In this document: positions 61,106 through 64,000 of the stretch, one piece after another
Position numbering within the stretch: the first letter of the stretch is position 1
How the letters are laid out: each line of letters begins with the position of its first letter
The notes under the pieces: model-generated
What the model was told of the DNA's origin: nothing
The model's input: the letters and a program-made list of their open reading frames with translations, nothing else
The model's database searches: none
Made by a program: the position numbers and the translations under genes
Assembly: GCA_034336665.1 (NCBI GenBank)
Contig: CM067590.1
Span: 3,691,748-3,755,747, forward strand
Reading direction: 5' to 3'
DNA: 64,000 nucleotides
From: Luscinia megarhynchos
Lineage: Eukaryota > Chordata > Aves > Passeriformes > Turdidae

Positions 61106-64000
61106 GTTGTTATTTTTTTGCCAACAGATTTGCAATCAGACAGAAATTCTGTTCCTGGTAGTGGTTTTGTTCCCACTCCAGTGTTCCAACTGGTGGTGTT
61201 AAATAGTTTCCTTTCTCAGCCCAGAAAGATCCCCTGGGAACAGGGTCTGGTGGCTGGGAGGACCTGGGATAGTCCTGGCAGCTAAAGAGGAGCCATCAGT
61301 GGAGGTTAAATGTGGGCTCTTGCTTAGCTGAGCCCCAGCCCCTGGTCAGTCCCAGCAGCACCAGTAAATCTTGAGCTGAGGGCTCTTTAGCTGAGAGCTC
61401 TGAGCTGGGCTCGACACCAAAGCTCTGGAAATTCAGACTCTCCCAGCAGCATTCCAATGCTTCCACCATCCCCACCTCCAGGTCTGTTCTGTAACCAAGT
61501 CCCATGGAAACTGATGGAGAATTTGAGAAAGGCCACTTCTAAATCTGCAGAGGCAGAGTGTTATATAACCAGGAAAAGCATTACCTTTTGCTTTAGTTAG
61601 GGGAATGATTTTATTCTTGGAGTATTAAAACTGGTTTGTATTTGAGAACCCTCATGGATGGGGGAACTGGACATCAGCTTCATCCAACACAGCCCAAGCA
61701 AACACTCTGCTTCATTTAAATAAACCACAGATAGTTTCAGTTACATGTTAGGTGATGTTCTGTGAAGTCTTGGGTTTTTGTTTTTTTTTTTTCCCAGTTC
61801 ATACTTGCTGCTCCCACCTTTCGCTCTGCGTATCTAAGGTTCCAGAATACAAATAGTACTGCAGATACCTCTTGTTTGAAATAAAGGATCAAATGTGCCA
61901 TGATTTTTTTTTAAAAAGGAAGAAAAAAGAGAAAAACCTTCCCCTTTGATTTATTTTTTCAATGTTTTCATATCTAAGAGCCAAGCAGTGACATGTAGAA
62001 AATCTTTGAATAGTAAAAAAAATCCTTGCTGTGTGTCAGAATATTGAACAATTAACTGTTTATATTAAAATTCTGAATAAATTATCCAAGAATAACTGTC
62101 ATTTTGTGTCTGCTGTCTGTGCAGCACTGAAGGCTGCTTTGCCGTGGAGAAAGCACTAAATTCATACCTTGGAATAAATTGAAAAATAAATGGTGTTAAG
62201 GAAAAAACAACCCACAGCTCAACCAACTGTAGGCTTGTAGTGTGAAGCCAGTGGAATTCCTCTACCTGATGGCTCTGGTGATGCCTGTCCTCCCCTCGGG
62301 GCTCTGGGGTGATGCGCTCTGATGCCATCAGGTGAAGTTTGGTGCCAGGATTCATTCTGGGGCATCGACAGCTGTGGCTTTGTGATGTAATTCTGTTATT
62401 TCCTGTGCATTTTCTGTAATTCTGTAATTTCCTGGGCGTGGACCAGGTGTTGCCTCCTCACTGCTGGTTTTAAAGCATCAAAGGCAGAGGATCAGCCCCA
62501 GCCCTGTCCTGTGGTGGAGCTGCTGTCCAGGTGTGCACCAGGAGCCTCCTGTCCTGCCCAGGCCCCTCTGGGGGTGTTTCTAACTTAAACCTGGTTTTGT
62601 TTCACCAGAGCCAAGATTTCCCTCCTGATCAGCTGCACCAGTGAGGTGAGGGCTGTCCCCTCCTGTCAGGGAGTTGTGCAGAGCCCAAAGATCCCCCTGA
62701 GCCTCCTTTTCTCCAGGCTGAGCCCCTTCCCCAGCTCTGTTCCTTCTCTGGACACCCTCCATCCCCTCTGTATTTCTGCAGTGAGAGGCCCAGAACTGGA
62801 CACAGCACTCGAGGCCCCACCAGTGCTACTTTTTTCTAAGCCCATCCAGAATTCTCTCACTGTGAGAATGATCATAAACAAACTGATATTTTAAGATGTT
62901 TTGGAGTTGCTTCTTGCACAGGCTTGTTTTCTGGGGATCCTAAAACGCAAAAATAAGCAAAGCCAGAAAACTTGAACTTGCTGTCCCAGGAGGTTTGCTT
63001 CCCACTGGGCTCTCTGGGATGCTGTGGGGAAGCTGCTGAGGCTGGGACAGTCCTCGTGCCATTATCCCTCATCATTCTTCCAGGCTGCCTGCACAGCTCA
63101 GCTTCGGCGCCCCCTGAGCCGTGTCAGACACGTGGCAGGAGGAAAAGAGCTCATCCTTGTCTGAGCCAAGGACAACTCACCATCCCATCAGCCTGAGCAG
63201 CTGCCTGGTGTTTAGGAGCTGCCCTGATCTCTGATGCTAATCGAGCTCTTGTGGACTTCAGAGAAATTAAACCTTAATTCCTCTTTGCTCTTGTGGTTTC
63301 CTGGAGCACAGGGTAATTGCTACTCTAAGTGCTGCCAAAGCTGCGGTCTCTGAGTAATTGGAGTGTGAGTGGTTCTTGTTCTGATTAGGGTTTGGCTGGG
63401 GCTGGTGAGTGCTCGGGGCTCTGGGATGAGGAGCATGTGTGCCTCAGCCCACGGGGCTTGTTGGGAAGGAGGCAATGGCTGTGCCAACAAACCCGAGCTG
63501 GGCCGTGCCAGGGGCTCTGCCTGCTGGCCAAGGGCAGGGCAGGAGCTGAAGTCTTTGTCTCTCTCCTGTACAGGTGAATATTCAGTACAGCCACTTCTGT
63601 GCTCTGCTATCCCTTCACCCTGCCCAAGACAGACCTGCTGGGCGTTGGGGTCCCTGTTGCTGCACAAGTCAAGGCATGACAGCGAAGACCAGGGGCTGGT
63701 TACGAGGAGCTGTGTGCAGGAGGCCGATGAGCCGTGGTGCGAGGAGCCCACGGGCCGGGCTGGGCGTGCAGGGCTCTCGGGGCACACACAGCGGGTTTTC
63801 TCCGAAGGGAACAGGAAGCAGTTGCAGCAATAGCTGCACCTCGCAGCCATCGTGACTTCAGGGCTGCCAGGGCCCTGCATGGCTGCCTCGGGCTGCACAG
63901 CCCTCCTGGAGGCTTTGCTGGGGCCTCCCAGGGCGCAGAGCCGCTGAGGGGGGCAGCGAGCAGCAGCGGGGCTGCGCGGCGGGGCTGCAGCACGGGAGAG
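61106..64000. other. 3' flank
   Basis: Two further AATAAA hexamers (61880, 62076) could mark alternative ends of INSR. A reverse CR1 portion lies at 62640-62872. GC content rises towards the right edge (63700-64000), which might be the outer part of another gene's regulatory region, but no exon is recognisable. Confidence 0.5.
62640..62872 (-). repeat. CR1: CR1 LINE fragment, reverse, more internal portion
   Basis: Contains ctcctttctccaggctgagc-type sequence, cagctctgttccttctctgg, acaccctccatcccctctgt and ggcccagaactggacacagc, the well-known reverse-strand signature of the avian CR1 region upstream of the 3' block. Confidence 0.82.

Noticed and set aside
63320..64000. Second gene at the right edge, suggested by a 192-codon antisense frame and rising GC
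   Set aside because: No recognisable domain, splice structure or homologous peptide; too little sequence to decide.

Overview
This is a piece of a bird nuclear genome. The evidence is about twenty fragments of CR1 LINE retrotransposon 3' ends, the standard avian interspersed repeat, plus long spliced genes with GT-AG introns, one CpG island and several GC-rich minisatellites. The many similar CR1 copies would suit a songbird, but I cannot fix the species. No bacterial, plasmid, phage or CRISPR content is visible.

One gene fills the window: the insulin receptor (INSR) on the + strand. Its first coding exon starts at 5299 inside a CpG island and its stop codon ends at 55940. A 3' UTR of about 5.2 kb probably follows, to a poly(A) signal at 61079. 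I traced 21 coding exons, with every junction placed by GT-AG sites, codon phase and agreement with the human receptor as I know it. The order is signal peptide, L1, cysteine-rich, L2, FnIII-1, FnIII-2 with the alpha-CT segment and furin site, FnIII-3, transmembrane helix, juxtamembrane NPEY, tyrosine kinase and C-terminal tail. The mammalian 36-nt alternative exon 11 is not visible. Exons are numbered here by their human counterparts, so number 11 is skipped.

The coding exons total 4070 nt. Two carry one surplus base each, both in C runs: exon 9 (169 nt where 168 is expected) and exon 16 (69 where 68 is expected). Removing both gives exactly 1356 codons, or 1355 residues. Read literally, the gene is frameshifted in the second FnIII domain and again at the NPEY motif. 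Consensus errors in homopolymers are the likeliest cause, because everything else is intact. Residue numbers below ignore the two extra bases.

Layout: 1-4860 is intergenic flank with three CR1 fragments. 4860-5680 is the promoter and CpG island with a TATA-like box. 5384-12921 is intron 1. Exon 2 is at 12922-13473. 13474-35836 is the 22-kb intron 2, ending in two adjacent minisatellites that run to within 30 bp of exon 3. Exons 3-10 lie at 35837-43512. 43513-48006 is the intron where exon 11 would sit in mammals. Exons 12-22 lie at 48007-55940, with two large minisatellites in the intron before exon 14. 55941-61105 is the probable 3' UTR. 61106-64000 is downstream flank with a reverse CR1 fragment.

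I found no novel system. The points worth a second look are the two frameshifts, the stop-free minisatellites touching exons 3 and 14, CR1 sequence next to a splice acceptor and inside the 3' UTR, the TATA-like promoter, and receptor features that resemble IGF1R more than mammalian INSR.
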